This document shows, piece after piece, positions 9,606 through 18,733 of a stretch of 64,000 nt of DNA (position 1 is its first letter; each line of letters opens with the position of its first letter). Both the position numbers and the translations under genes were made by a program. The stretch comes from Ignavibacteria bacterium RBG_16_34_14 (GTDB lineage: Bacteria > Bacteroidota > Ignavibacteria > Ignavibacteriales > Ignavibacteriaceae), in contig MHAF01000098.1 of assembly GCA_001802865.1 (NCBI GenBank), forward strand, positions 1 to 64,000, given 5' to 3'. The notes under the pieces were generated by a model, which worked only from the letters and a program-made list of their open reading frames with translations, ran no database searches and had not been told where the DNA came from.

Positions 9606-10625
9606 TCATTTTAACTTTTCACCATCTTCACTATACGAGTTAAAGTTAAAGACATACTCCCACCAGTTGTTTAGATGTCCATCTTCATTTATCCCGGCTG
9701 CTTTTGGAAGATGAGAAAACCACCATTTCAAATAATTTCTATGGTAGTCCGGTCCACCCCAGGTTTCACACGAAATAATACTTTTCTTACCAATTAGATC
9801 AGGATAATTCAACCAGTCATTTGCACTGCTTTCAACTTCCCGCGGGTTATTGTAATCATAATCTTTAGCCGCATTGGGGGGCCAATGGCAGGTTCCAACA
9901 GCAGCAATTCCGCTTGACTGAGCAAAGTTCGCAGCAAACCTTGCCCAATTTGTGGTAAGCTTATCAACTTCCCATCCGCCATAAAAATGTTCCATTGTCG
10001 CTTCGGTACGATGACACAAATCGTGCAGCATTTCAGCAACACCACGCTCGTAACTGAAGCCCATTATAGCGAATGCTTTGCTCGTTTTTATCTTTTCATA
10101 CACACCACCATTGATATAGAATGCACCGGGACCAGCCATTGCAGATTCCCAGAATCCCATAAATGGAGCACCAAATATCCAAAGCTCATCTATTTCATTA
10201 TTATCTATTTTTTCGATAATGTCATAATCATCTATTATCTTTGCATAATCTGAACCGTCAGGCTGATGACATGTTTCCCTGTTATTCCAGCACTCAAGGA
10301 ATGATTCCGGAGTGTAAACAAATCCATCCTCTTTAACCGGAAAAAGATCTTCATCAAGCCAATCAACTATTTTATAATTGATGTAACCACCGCTCACTTC
10401 TCTAACATTGTTAATGTATTCTTCAGCCAATTCTTTTGGATTATTCCAGTTAAGAGCTTCATTTAATCTTTTATTTTCCTTTTGAGGAATGAACGGATTG
10501 AAGTTAATTACCATCACTTTAACCGTTATTGGTTTATTTCCATATTCATACCCTTGTGCGCTAACAGAAACTATTGAGGAAACAAGTAGAAATAATGTTA
10601 AGATATTTTTATTTAATATTTTCAT
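9606..10625 (-). CDS. Secreted protein of unrecognised HxxxHRxE family
   Basis: This 339-residue exported protein has a signal peptide (MKILNKNILTLFLLVSSIVS, then VSAQ). It is a short paralogue of residues about 260-570 of the protein at 13758-15797. Shared elements are IDE-W--G-PF-G--ES, GPGAF, the motif YERGVAE-LH---HR-E (His201, His205 here), a DYDYNN/DYDYSN stretch and WWF-HLP followed by NNWW. The two His and acidic residues suggest a metal site, but this is not HEXXH and I do not recognise the family. It has no T9SS tail. It sits 16 bp downstream of a glycoside hydrolase gene, within the minus-strand train. Confidence 0.75.
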   Translation of the reverse strand: MKILNKNILTLFLLVSSIVSVSAQGYEYGNKPITVKVMVINFNPFIPQKENKRLNEALNWNNPKELAEEYINNVREVSGGYINYKIVDWLDEDLFPVKEDGFVYTPESFLECWNNRETCHQPDGSDYAKIIDDYDIIEKIDNNEIDELWIFGAPFMGFWESAMAGPGAFYINGGVYEKIKTSKAFAIMGFSYERGVAEMLHDLCHRTEATMEHFYGGWEVDKLTTNWARFAANFAQSSGIAAVGTCHWPPNAAKDYDYNNPREVESSANDWLNYPDLIGKKSIISCETWGGPDYHRNYLKWWFSHLPKAAGINEDGHLNNWWEYVFNFNSYSEDGEKLK

Positions 10626-10641
10626 ACGCGGATCAGAAAAA

Positions 10642-13600
10642 TCATTTTAAAAGAATCATTTTTTTTGTTTGTCTAAAATCACCTGATTGAATCGTACAAA
10701 AGTACATTCCGCTTACAAGGTTTTCAGCATTAAATACTATTGTGGTTTCACCTGCAGGTTTTTCTTCATTAAGCAAAACCTTAACTTCTCTTCCAAGAAC
10801 ATCAAATACTTTTAAAGTTACATTCTCGAGTTGTTCTAATGAAAATTTTATAGTTGTAGAAAGGTTGAATGGATTCGGATAATTCTGATATAATTCAAAC
10901 TGTACAAGTGTTTGATTATCTCTTGTAATAACACCAGATACATTATCCAAATCAATTAACATTCTTGCAACAATCCCCGTCCAGATATAAGTGTGAAGCC
11001 AGGAGTCGGATGGTCTTCTAGCATCACAATAATATGATTCATAAAAATCGTGGTAATCTTTTAGGACCTGAATCACACCATCGAACAGTCTCTCTGCTAA
11101 AGTTTTTGCTTCATTGATGTATTCATAATAAAGCAGACCTTTAAAGTTGAAGTAATCCCATTCCGGATAAACCGAATGAGCGTCATACCCGTCATAGGGA
11201 TCATTGTGAGCTAACAGGGGTATTCCATACGGTCTTCCAAATGTAAATTCATTCATTATTTCTTGCCTTAAATAGTTCGCCTCCTCCGGATTTGCTAAAC
11301 CTGACCATAATGGAAGTAGTCCTATTTGCTCTTTTCTTTTAAGATCATTCGTGGTCAGATATGTAAATGAGTGATCTCCTTTCATTACATGATAATAGAA
11401 TTTTGTCTGATCATCCCACATAAATGAATTTATTAAATTAGCCCGATCCTGAGCCCATTGTTGCCACAGTATTGATTCATCTTCTTTTCCCAGGATTGCA
11501 GCAATCTTTGATAAAGATTTTGCTTCCACTACCAGTTCGCAATTTAGGTCAAGTGCTTCAACTTTATTTGCGCTATGAGGATCCGACCAACCGCCCAGTA
11601 AATCCCAGATCACGTTATAATCCCGCACAGATTCCCAGAATGCATGCCCGCCCCACTCACATAATCCGTCTGCATCGTCATCACGTTCATTTATCCAGAA
11701 GTTGTAAAACTCTACTCCTTTGTAGTACATCTCGCTAAGGAATGATGTATCCTTACTGATTTTAAAAATTTCAAGATTCTCAAAACTAAACCAGGGTGCA
11801 CTTGAAGAATACTCTCCGGCAAGAAAATTAACCTCATTAAGATAAGGACCGGTTCGATATGGTATATATCCCTGAGGCCATTCCGGTCGTGTATTCATTC
11901 TTTCAGAAAAAACTCGCTGAGAATTCTGCGCACTCTCGGGATCCATAAAAGCGTAAGCAAGCATAGAGAGATTCTCATGAAAAACTTGTCCGGCATGTCC
12001 CCAACCCCAGGTGGGTTCTCTTGAATACACATTATAATTATAAGAACATTCTCCTTCGGGAGGAAGCATACACTGCCTTATCAAAGAGAACGCACCCCAG
12101 TACATCATCTCCTCATCAGGATCTGCCAACGTTAATTCTGGTATCTTACTGTATAACTCTTCATCATCATATACAAATTGTTCAAGATCAACTGCTTTCA
12201 GATTTCTGCAAGCTGAGACTAAACTATCAACACTGCTTTCTGCTTCCCCTACTCCTCTGATTATTCTTAAGTTAGAAAATGAATTCGCAGAAATGTTTAA
12301 GTTCTTTTGCATTGCCGCAACTTTTATTTCTCCGGCTGGGATGATATTATAAAGTGTGTTATTTACTGCATCAGAAAAAAATAATCTTGAATCATTCACG
12401 CTTCCTACTTCAATTGAATGCCCGCTAATTTCTCCGGCATTATTTTCAGCAATTACCACATATCCGTATAAGCTATCCGGATTAACTGTCCAATCCCAAT
12501 ATCCACCGCTATTTATTTGATCAGCCAAAAGATCATATCGTCCGGGAGTAGATGAAGTCCGGCGATAAACTGAATAAAGAATACCGGGGACATAGGTCCA
12601 GGAAATTACCGCAACAGTATTATTCTGTGAAAAAGTGGCATCAACATTTTCCGGAATTTGTGGTGAGAAATACGGTTCTAAAAAAATATCCAGATATACA
12701 CCTTCGGGTGAAGGTAGCGAAGGAATTATTCCATATCCGTTACCCTGTTCTATCGTAGCTGTACAGGTGAACACTACCCGAAATGAATCACCTTCTGATA
12801 TCGGAGGATTTTTAAAATTACCAAGTTCACAACTCTGAAAACCATTACCCGGTATGTTCGGATCAGAATCCCCCCACTTCGGAGCTTCCTCTGTAAGGAT
12901 TTCAGAATTTGAACCATTGTGATAAATCACCTGCTGCGCTTCAGGTGGTGTATGCATACAAAGTGAATCATCGGATTGAAATACTTTTCCCCACTCGACA
13001 CAATAATTATCACTATCAAAATCCCTAAATCCCGGAGGTGGAATGACGCCCAAATCCGAATATGCCCCGAAAGAATTTGCAGGCGAATCAATAAGGTATG
13101 CATCATTCAGATCTTCCTGATAAGGAACCTGGTGCCCTAATGTCCAACCATCCGGTCTTTCTTTATGCTGAAAAGTAAATCCATCCCCTTCATCCAAAAA
13201 AGAGATGTTGCTGATTGTATCGTTCGAATGATAGAAAAGGGGATAAACACTGAGTTCAACATTCTCATTCCCTTCGTTAGAAATTTTTATATCTTCAATA
13301 GCAATCCGGCTGCTATAGACCAGAAAAAATATTTCTACCCGTATTCCTTCGTAAGGATAAAAATAATATTTAACAAGATCGCAGTATGATGTGGTAATTA
13401 CTGGTTCAGAATAAAATTGATCCAGTTGATAACGAATTTCATTATTTAATTTGAATGCAAAACATAGATTACCGCCGGTATCGGTTTTAAAATTAATCCC
13501 ATCAGAAGGATCATACCAGATAAACCTGTAACCTTCATCTACAATAAATTCAGAACGATCCATTGCTGCGGCGTATGTTGTGAATAGCGGAGAATCTTTT

Positions 13601-13695
13601 GTAGCGTGAAGATTAGAAAGAAAGTTTTGCGCGTTTGTTGATGAAAATAATGATGCCGCAGTTAGCATTAATAATAAAACCTTACATTCCATCAT
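10642..13695 (-). CDS. Secreted six-hairpin glycoside hydrolase with inserted Fn3 module and T9SS tail
   Basis: The frame is open from an ATG at 13761 overlapping the upstream stop (ATGA). I prefer the ATG at 13695, because MMECKVLLLMLTAASLFSS is a normal signal peptide. Residue numbers here follow the longer frame. An N-terminal beta-sandwich covers about 45-235. A module at about 240-453 contains the DPNIPGNG pattern and an Fn3-like domain. The (alpha/alpha)6 barrel follows, with LIRQCMLPPEGEC, DGLCEWGGHAFWESVRD and PSDSWLHTYIW. The last 85 residues are a T9SS sorting domain (NYPNPFNLSTT...MILLK), implying export to the cell surface. The protein encoded at 1-1798 is the same hydrolase without the module. 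The substrate is unknown. Confidence 0.82.
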   Translation of the reverse strand: MMECKVLLLMLTAASLFSSTNAQNFLSNLHATKDSPLFTTYAAAMDRSEFIVDEGYRFIWYDPSDGINFKTDTGGNLCFAFKLNNEIRYQLDQFYSEPVITTSYCDLVKYYFYPYEGIRVEIFFLVYSSRIAIEDIKISNEGNENVELSVYPLFYHSNDTISNISFLDEGDGFTFQHKERPDGWTLGHQVPYQEDLNDAYLIDSPANSFGAYSDLGVIPPPGFRDFDSDNYCVEWGKVFQSDDSLCMHTPPEAQQVIYHNGSNSEILTEEAPKWGDSDPNIPGNGFQSCELGNFKNPPISEGDSFRVVFTCTATIEQGNGYGIIPSLPSPEGVYLDIFLEPYFSPQIPENVDATFSQNNTVAVISWTYVPGILYSVYRRTSSTPGRYDLLADQINSGGYWDWTVNPDSLYGYVVIAENNAGEISGHSIEVGSVNDSRLFFSDAVNNTLYNIIPAGEIKVAAMQKNLNISANSFSNLRIIRGVGEAESSVDSLVSACRNLKAVDLEQFVYDDEELYSKIPELTLADPDEEMMYWGAFSLIRQCMLPPEGECSYNYNVYSREPTWGWGHAGQVFHENLSMLAYAFMDPESAQNSQRVFSERMNTRPEWPQGYIPYRTGPYLNEVNFLAGEYSSSAPWFSFENLEIFKISKDTSFLSEMYYKGVEFYNFWINERDDDADGLCEWGGHAFWESVRDYNVIWDLLGGWSDPHSANKVEALDLNCELVVEAKSLSKIAAILGKEDESILWQQWAQDRANLINSFMWDDQTKFYYHVMKGDHSFTYLTTNDLKRKEQIGLLPLWSGLANPEEANYLRQEIMNEFTFGRPYGIPLLAHNDPYDGYDAHSVYPEWDYFNFKGLLYYEYINEAKTLAERLFDGVIQVLKDYHDFYESYYCDARRPSDSWLHTYIWTGIVARMLIDLDNVSGVITRDNQTLVQFELYQNYPNPFNLSTTIKFSLEQLENVTLKVFDVLGREVKVLLNEEKPAGETTIVFNAENLVSGMYFCTIQSGDFRQTKKMILLK

Positions 13696-13757
13696 TATCT
13701 TAACAATAAATCTTTGGGTGAGCTTTCTCTCCAAATAATATTTAATATAAACCGGGA

Positions 13758-15797
13758 TCATTTCAGTAGAATCATTTTTTTTGTCTGATGAAATCCGCTA
13801 GTGGTCAATCTGTAAAAATATATACCACTTGCCAGTCCTTTCGCATTAAAGAGTATTTGATACGTGCCCGGAGATTTTTCTTCATTTAAAAGAACCGATA
13901 CTTCTCTCCCAAGTATATCATAGATTTTCAATGACACCAGTCCGTATTCCGCGATAGTAAAAGCTATTGTTGTAGAAGGATTAAAAGGATTTGGATAATT
14001 CTGAGATAAAAAATAATCTTGTATTAACGGATTACGTTGATCTTTCACACTAAGAGGTGGAGTATTGTTAGCAAGTTCAAGCGCTTCATAATAGTCGACA
14101 GCGTAATGCCACCAGTTATTCAGTATTGAGTCGGTCACTCCTTTATATCTGGGAAGATGATTAAACCACCAGATCATATAGCTTCTTTGTGAGCAGTTCC
14201 ATTCGAGGCAGTTAACAGTTCTCGTCTCATTAAATAAATAAGGATATCTTTTCCAGTTATCAGCATAAGTAGTAACATATCGTACGTTGGAATAATCATA
14301 ATCTGAGGTACCGTTAACAGGATAATGAATATTTCCAATATGTCCTTTTCCACCCAGAACCAGATCTATCGAAGTAAATTTTTCCCAGTTGTTCAGCTCG
14401 GGCTGTGTTAAGTCCCATCTTTTATAAGCATGCCACAATGCACTCTCGAAACGATGACCAACACTATGCAAAGCTTCCGCAACTCCACGTTCATAATTCC
14501 AGCCCATAACAGATAAAGTTTTTTCTAAGCCGGGATGCGGCAACGGAGGTGAGTTCCACCAGAAAGCACCTGGCCCCATCAGTTGTGATTCATACATTCC
14601 ACCGAAAGGGAAACAATAAACCCAGACTTCATCTATCTCACCGTTGTTTCGCTTAGTATCGAGATCATAGTAATCAACCATTGTATTGTAATCATAATGA
14701 ATTCTTCCTTCGACCTCAGCTATGAATTTTAATTCTTCGTAAAGTGTTTGGGAGTTCTGAAAGTAATATGCAATCTGATCAATAGTCATAAAAGAGCTGT
14801 CCAGTACAGTAAATATCTCCTGATCATTATGTGTTTCGACGACTTCAAAAATCATTACACTATCACTGGCTGCATTTAAATCATTCCTCACCTGTTCGGT
14901 AAGATAAAATGGGTCAGGCCAGCTCCAATGTTCATGGATTCTCTTGTTACCAAATTGATATATAATGGGATCATGTATTACGAGAGCAACTTTAACAACT
15001 TTCGTTTCTGCTTTTTCGGATTCAAAATCGGCAAGGACCCTTGCTGTTACATAACCGGAAATAGAATTACTTTCGGTTGCTACAGTGATTGTTGTAACAC
15101 CCAGATTGACACCAGTAAGGTATCCACCATCATCGATCGTTGCAACCGAAGGATCCGATGATGACCAGACTAACGGTTCAGTAAATTCATAGTTATAAAG
15201 ATTATTATATTCATCAACCGGTTGGGCTTTAAGCTTTAAAGTAGCTCCGGGAATTACTTTAGGAGGGTATGGCAGAGTAACTAAAGAGGTTAATGTAATA
15301 CTTTTCTCAATCGTCCATTCCCCGATATAAATACTTGAGTCTGCAGTTGTAGCTAAAAGTCTGATGACTTTGACATTTTGTTCTTGAATAGTGAGTGAAT
15401 CCCAGGTGAAGAAATTATAATTTCTGTTGTCAACCAGTAATTGATATGAACCGGTATGATTAATCAGGTCATCATAAGTATTGGAAATTTCGAGACTCCA
15501 ACTGCCATTATTCCAGAAGAAGACTTTCGTTTTGGAAAAAATTATTTCTTCACTTGAGATAAGAATTATAGAAAGAGAATCCGATCCTATAATTCCGGCA
15601 TCAGTATAAGGATTACCGTCGAATACTTTTTCTATGGAACCAATATTAAACTGAGGGTTTACTTCGACCTGAATTGTACCGCTATCTATTTTCGAAATTA
15701 TATCAATCGGATCGCTAATTACAATTTGAGCAAACCCTGTTGAAAAAGTAAATAATACACTTATAAAAATATTACGCAAGATCATTTTGAAATTCAT
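13758..15797 (-). CDS. Secreted multidomain HxxxHRxE protein with Big_2 domain and T9SS tail
   Basis: This 679-residue exported protein begins with a signal peptide (to about residue 23, ending GFAQ). Residues about 45-165 look like an F5/8 type C/CBM32-like beta-sandwich. Residues 175-257 are a bacterial Ig-like Big_2 domain (WSSSDPSVATIDDGGYLTG). Residues 260-570 belong to the same unrecognised family as 9606-10625, with MGPGAFWWN and RGVAEALHSVGHRFE (His444, His448). The C-terminus is a T9SS sorting domain (NYPNPFNPSTT...KMILLK). Its stop overlaps the next ATG by 4 bp. The Ig and CBM-like domains suggest binding to a glycan at the cell surface. Enzymatic activity is not demonstrated by any known motif. 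Confidence 0.78.
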   Translation of the reverse strand: MNFKMILRNIFISVLFTFSTGFAQIVISDPIDIISKIDSGTIQVEVNPQFNIGSIEKVFDGNPYTDAGIIGSDSLSIILISSEEIIFSKTKVFFWNNGSWSLEISNTYDDLINHTGSYQLLVDNRNYNFFTWDSLTIQEQNVKVIRLLATTADSSIYIGEWTIEKSITLTSLVTLPYPPKVIPGATLKLKAQPVDEYNNLYNYEFTEPLVWSSSDPSVATIDDGGYLTGVNLGVTTITVATESNSISGYVTARVLADFESEKAETKVVKVALVIHDPIIYQFGNKRIHEHWSWPDPFYLTEQVRNDLNAASDSVMIFEVVETHNDQEIFTVLDSSFMTIDQIAYYFQNSQTLYEELKFIAEVEGRIHYDYNTMVDYYDLDTKRNNGEIDEVWVYCFPFGGMYESQLMGPGAFWWNSPPLPHPGLEKTLSVMGWNYERGVAEALHSVGHRFESALWHAYKRWDLTQPELNNWEKFTSIDLVLGGKGHIGNIHYPVNGTSDYDYSNVRYVTTYADNWKRYPYLFNETRTVNCLEWNCSQRSYMIWWFNHLPRYKGVTDSILNNWWHYAVDYYEALELANNTPPLSVKDQRNPLIQDYFLSQNYPNPFNPSTTIAFTIAEYGLVSLKIYDILGREVSVLLNEEKSPGTYQILFNAKGLASGIYFYRLTTSGFHQTKKMILLK

Positions 15798-15815
15798 ATT
15801 TGTCTTCCTTCTCTT

Positions 15816-15906
15816 CTACCTGATTAAGATCATTTTCTTTGCAAGAATAATATTGCCACTCTCAAACCTGTAAAAGTAACACCTGAGGCAATAGATTTAA
15901 TTTCAT
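15816..15906 (-). pseudogene. Collapsed paralogue: start codons fused to a frameshifted T9SS tail
   Basis: The ATG at 15906 and the next codons (MKLNL) match the start of the gene at 15945-18695. The leader before it also matches the leader of that gene (TTTTAAGATAAATGAT and TAGAGG...GAAT shared). After five codons the sequence jumps to a T9SS tail. Read with one base restored it gives ASGVYFYRFE, then ILAKKMILIR and a TAG at 15816-15818. A third tandem copy of this gene family has apparently been deleted internally, leaving 91 bp. Confidence 0.7.
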
Positions 15907-15944
15907 TGCAATTCACACCTCTAGAAAGAATTCATCAAAATCAT

Positions 15945-18695
15945 TTATCTTAAAAGCATCATCTTCCTGGTTATAATTTTATCACTGCTTTCCAGTCTGT
16001 AAAAATATACTCCCGATGACACATCTATATTTTGATTATCCTTTCCATCCCAATAAACTGAATATTTACCAATAGTTTCATACTCATCAACGAGGGTCTT
16101 TATTTCACGTCCTAATAGATCGTAAACCTTAATTTTTACATTCGATACTTCGGGAATTTGGTAAGCGATTTTAGTCAGTGGGTTGAACGGATTAGGAAAA
16201 TTCTGCAACAAATTAAAATCTTTAACAACGAATATCTCTTCATCCTCAACTGCTGTGGTGCTGCCTAAATAAAAATAAGCAAAACTGTATTGGTCGAAAG
16301 TTGTTGCATACTCCGAGGGCTGATTATTTACTTTTGAATAATATACGTTCAAACCGATCTGATCTGCAGTGTTAAGATTTAATCCTGCAAACTCTGTTTT
16401 CGGAATTGCTATTTCAACCTGAATAACCGGAAAAACAAGATTAACTTTTAGATTAACACTTAAAGGATTTATTACTCTGCGGTTAAAATGAGATTGATAC
16501 GCGGGATCATCATCCCACATACCTCCACCGCCACTGTACACCCTGACTTCTTCACTTGCATCCCAGGATCTAAAGTAAGTGAAAGTACCGTTGGAAATAT
16601 TTATTTCCATCATCGTATTACCGTTTCCCCACCACCAACCGTCAGACTGAAAGTCAAATGAGATTTGAGGAAGGCCAACGTTAGATAAATACATTCCGAG
16701 ATAAAGCGAATCCGAAGTATAACTCAAGTATAACTTAGGAGAATATTCGTAATTTGTGTACACGACTGTATCGTTGAAAACGACCCAATTATTATCTATC
16801 ACTCCATCCATTAATGGTGCAAAATTCGGTACCACGTTTTTCATTGGATACCGCGGATAATCGTCTTCTCCATCTATTAAACCATCCCCATCTGAATCGA
16901 TATTATTAGGATTGCTTCCACTGAATGTTCCATTAAAAGCTTCTTCTCTGTCCGAAAGTCCATCATCATCTGTATCCGCCTTATCAGTTCTACTATTAAA
17001 TATTTCTTCATTGAGAACTAAAAGCGATTCATTATCGGGCAATTCATCATTATCGGCATCGACTGCTTCATAAATATTTCCCCAATTTTCCAGGAGTTGT
17101 TCATAAGTATCAAAAGTTTTGAACATCTTTGCCTGAAAATCATAATGCTCTCCACAGGCGACCGGGAATTCCCAAGGAATATCGCCATGATACATTTGAG
17201 GTTGTCCATTCACTCTGTAAAGATCGTCAATAGCATGCTGCACTTCGTGGACGAAAAGCCAAATTAATCCATATTTTATATCTGGAGAAAATCCAGGATA
17301 TTTAACATCTGTTCCCACGGGCCATTGAACATGAGAGAATCCCGTTTGCCTTATAGGTCCGGGTAAAGGAAGATATTGAACACCGTAAGACCAGTACCCA
17401 TTTACTCCTCTTGTTATTCTAAAAATGATATCGTGTTGCGTATTCATTACACCTCTTTCAGCCAAATGATTGGCAGTAAGCATCATACTGCCCCAGAAAT
17501 CTTCAGGATTAAATGCCACATAATCGTCAATGATGTAATAAAAATATTCCACATTTAGCTTGAAATAAGAATTACGCCAGTAGAAAAGTTTTCCAAGTTC
17601 CAATGCATTCTTCATCTGAAAAATTTCGGTATCACTTATTGTGCCCCCATTCGTATTCTTATAAATAACAACTGCAATTTTTAAATTTGCATAAGAATAG
17701 AAACCTGATGTTGAAGTTAAAGTCATCACTGATTCTTCAGCCGAAGAAGCAATCTCAGTTTCGGAATCATATCTTGCTTTAATTTTATAGATATAAGTTT
17801 CACCAGTGTTAAGCCTTGAATCAATAAAAGTTGTGTCCAGCTCGTTATAAAACGGATTCCCGAAAGTCATTCCCTCTTGCCTGCGATAAATATTATAACC
17901 CACAATGGTCTGCTGCGGATTATTGTATGAATTCCACTTAATAATAGTATTTGTAGCATAGGGGGTAATTGTTACTCCTGTAATTGTCCCCATCAATTCA
18001 TTTACTTCTTCTGAATGAGAACTTTTAATTCCCTGCTGGTTAATTGCATAAATGATATATCCGTATTTTTGATCGGGTGAGCCGGTTATATCAGTAAAAG
18101 TATTTCCGAAAATATTAACAGCTATTCGTTCATAAAGGTTTCTTGGTCTGCCATCAGGTATAGAATCCTGGAAGGATTTACGGTAAATGTCATAGACTAT
18201 TCCAGGCTCAGCATTCCAGTTTAATATTCTATCATTGTTTGTTCTGTTAAGTGTTAAATTCTGCGGTGGTAATGGAAGATTTACAGGTATAAGAGTATTA
18301 GTTAATGGGAATCTTACCCAGGGTAATGCATCTACAGAATCCACGATAGTTCCCTGTTCACCAGTTGCATTACAGGTAAAGCTTGCATAAACTTTATCCC
18401 CGACTTGTAATTGGGGATTTATAAAAAGAGCCAGCTCTACTCCAAAGGTACCATTACCAGTAATATTAGGATCGGATAATAGATCAAATCTCGGTGCATT
18501 TTCAATTAAAATTTTGTCTTCATTATTGTTAAGGAAAACAGTAAAAGCAGTTTGTGGCGGAATGTGCGGGCAATAAGTATTATTTGAATGGTAAACAAAA
18601 TTTTTAAAGTAGATTGAATCACTTCCTGATGCCGCAGTAGAAATAACAGATAAACTTACAAGAAGACTCATTATAAATAACAGATTTAATTTCAT
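15945..18695 (-). CDS. Secreted zinc-metallopeptidase-like protein with TSP3 and CBM9-like domains, T9SS tail
   Basis: This 916-residue exported protein has a signal peptide (to about residue 23). A DPNITGNG-type domain lies at about 28-140, then two Fn3-like domains at about 140-330. A catalytic-looking region contains HEVQHAIDDLY, with an HEXXH zinc motif at 483-487. Residues 546-613 are Asp-rich calcium-binding repeats of the thrombospondin type 3 style (DTDDDGLSD, DSDGDGLIDGED). Residues 620-805 resemble a CBM9-type carbohydrate-binding module. The end is a T9SS sorting domain (NFPNPFNPLTK...KMMLLR). It is paralogous in its first 230 residues to the next protein upstream. The predicted role is surface attack on a protein or glycoprotein. 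Peptidase activity is inferred from the motif only. Confidence 0.75.
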   Translation of the reverse strand: MKLNLLFIMSLLVSLSVISTAASGSDSIYFKNFVYHSNNTYCPHIPPQTAFTVFLNNNEDKILIENAPRFDLLSDPNITGNGTFGVELALFINPQLQVGDKVYASFTCNATGEQGTIVDSVDALPWVRFPLTNTLIPVNLPLPPQNLTLNRTNNDRILNWNAEPGIVYDIYRKSFQDSIPDGRPRNLYERIAVNIFGNTFTDITGSPDQKYGYIIYAINQQGIKSSHSEEVNELMGTITGVTITPYATNTIIKWNSYNNPQQTIVGYNIYRRQEGMTFGNPFYNELDTTFIDSRLNTGETYIYKIKARYDSETEIASSAEESVMTLTSTSGFYSYANLKIAVVIYKNTNGGTISDTEIFQMKNALELGKLFYWRNSYFKLNVEYFYYIIDDYVAFNPEDFWGSMMLTANHLAERGVMNTQHDIIFRITRGVNGYWSYGVQYLPLPGPIRQTGFSHVQWPVGTDVKYPGFSPDIKYGLIWLFVHEVQHAIDDLYRVNGQPQMYHGDIPWEFPVACGEHYDFQAKMFKTFDTYEQLLENWGNIYEAVDADNDELPDNESLLVLNEEIFNSRTDKADTDDDGLSDREEAFNGTFSGSNPNNIDSDGDGLIDGEDDYPRYPMKNVVPNFAPLMDGVIDNNWVVFNDTVVYTNYEYSPKLYLSYTSDSLYLGMYLSNVGLPQISFDFQSDGWWWGNGNTMMEINISNGTFTYFRSWDASEEVRVYSGGGGMWDDDPAYQSHFNRRVINPLSVNLKVNLVFPVIQVEIAIPKTEFAGLNLNTADQIGLNVYYSKVNNQPSEYATTFDQYSFAYFYLGSTTAVEDEEIFVVKDFNLLQNFPNPFNPLTKIAYQIPEVSNVKIKVYDLLGREIKTLVDEYETIGKYSVYWDGKDNQNIDVSSGVYFYRLESSDKIITRKMMLLR

Positions 18696-18733
18696 CGCGA
18701 TTCAAGCCTCTAAAAAAGATTTATTAATATCAT

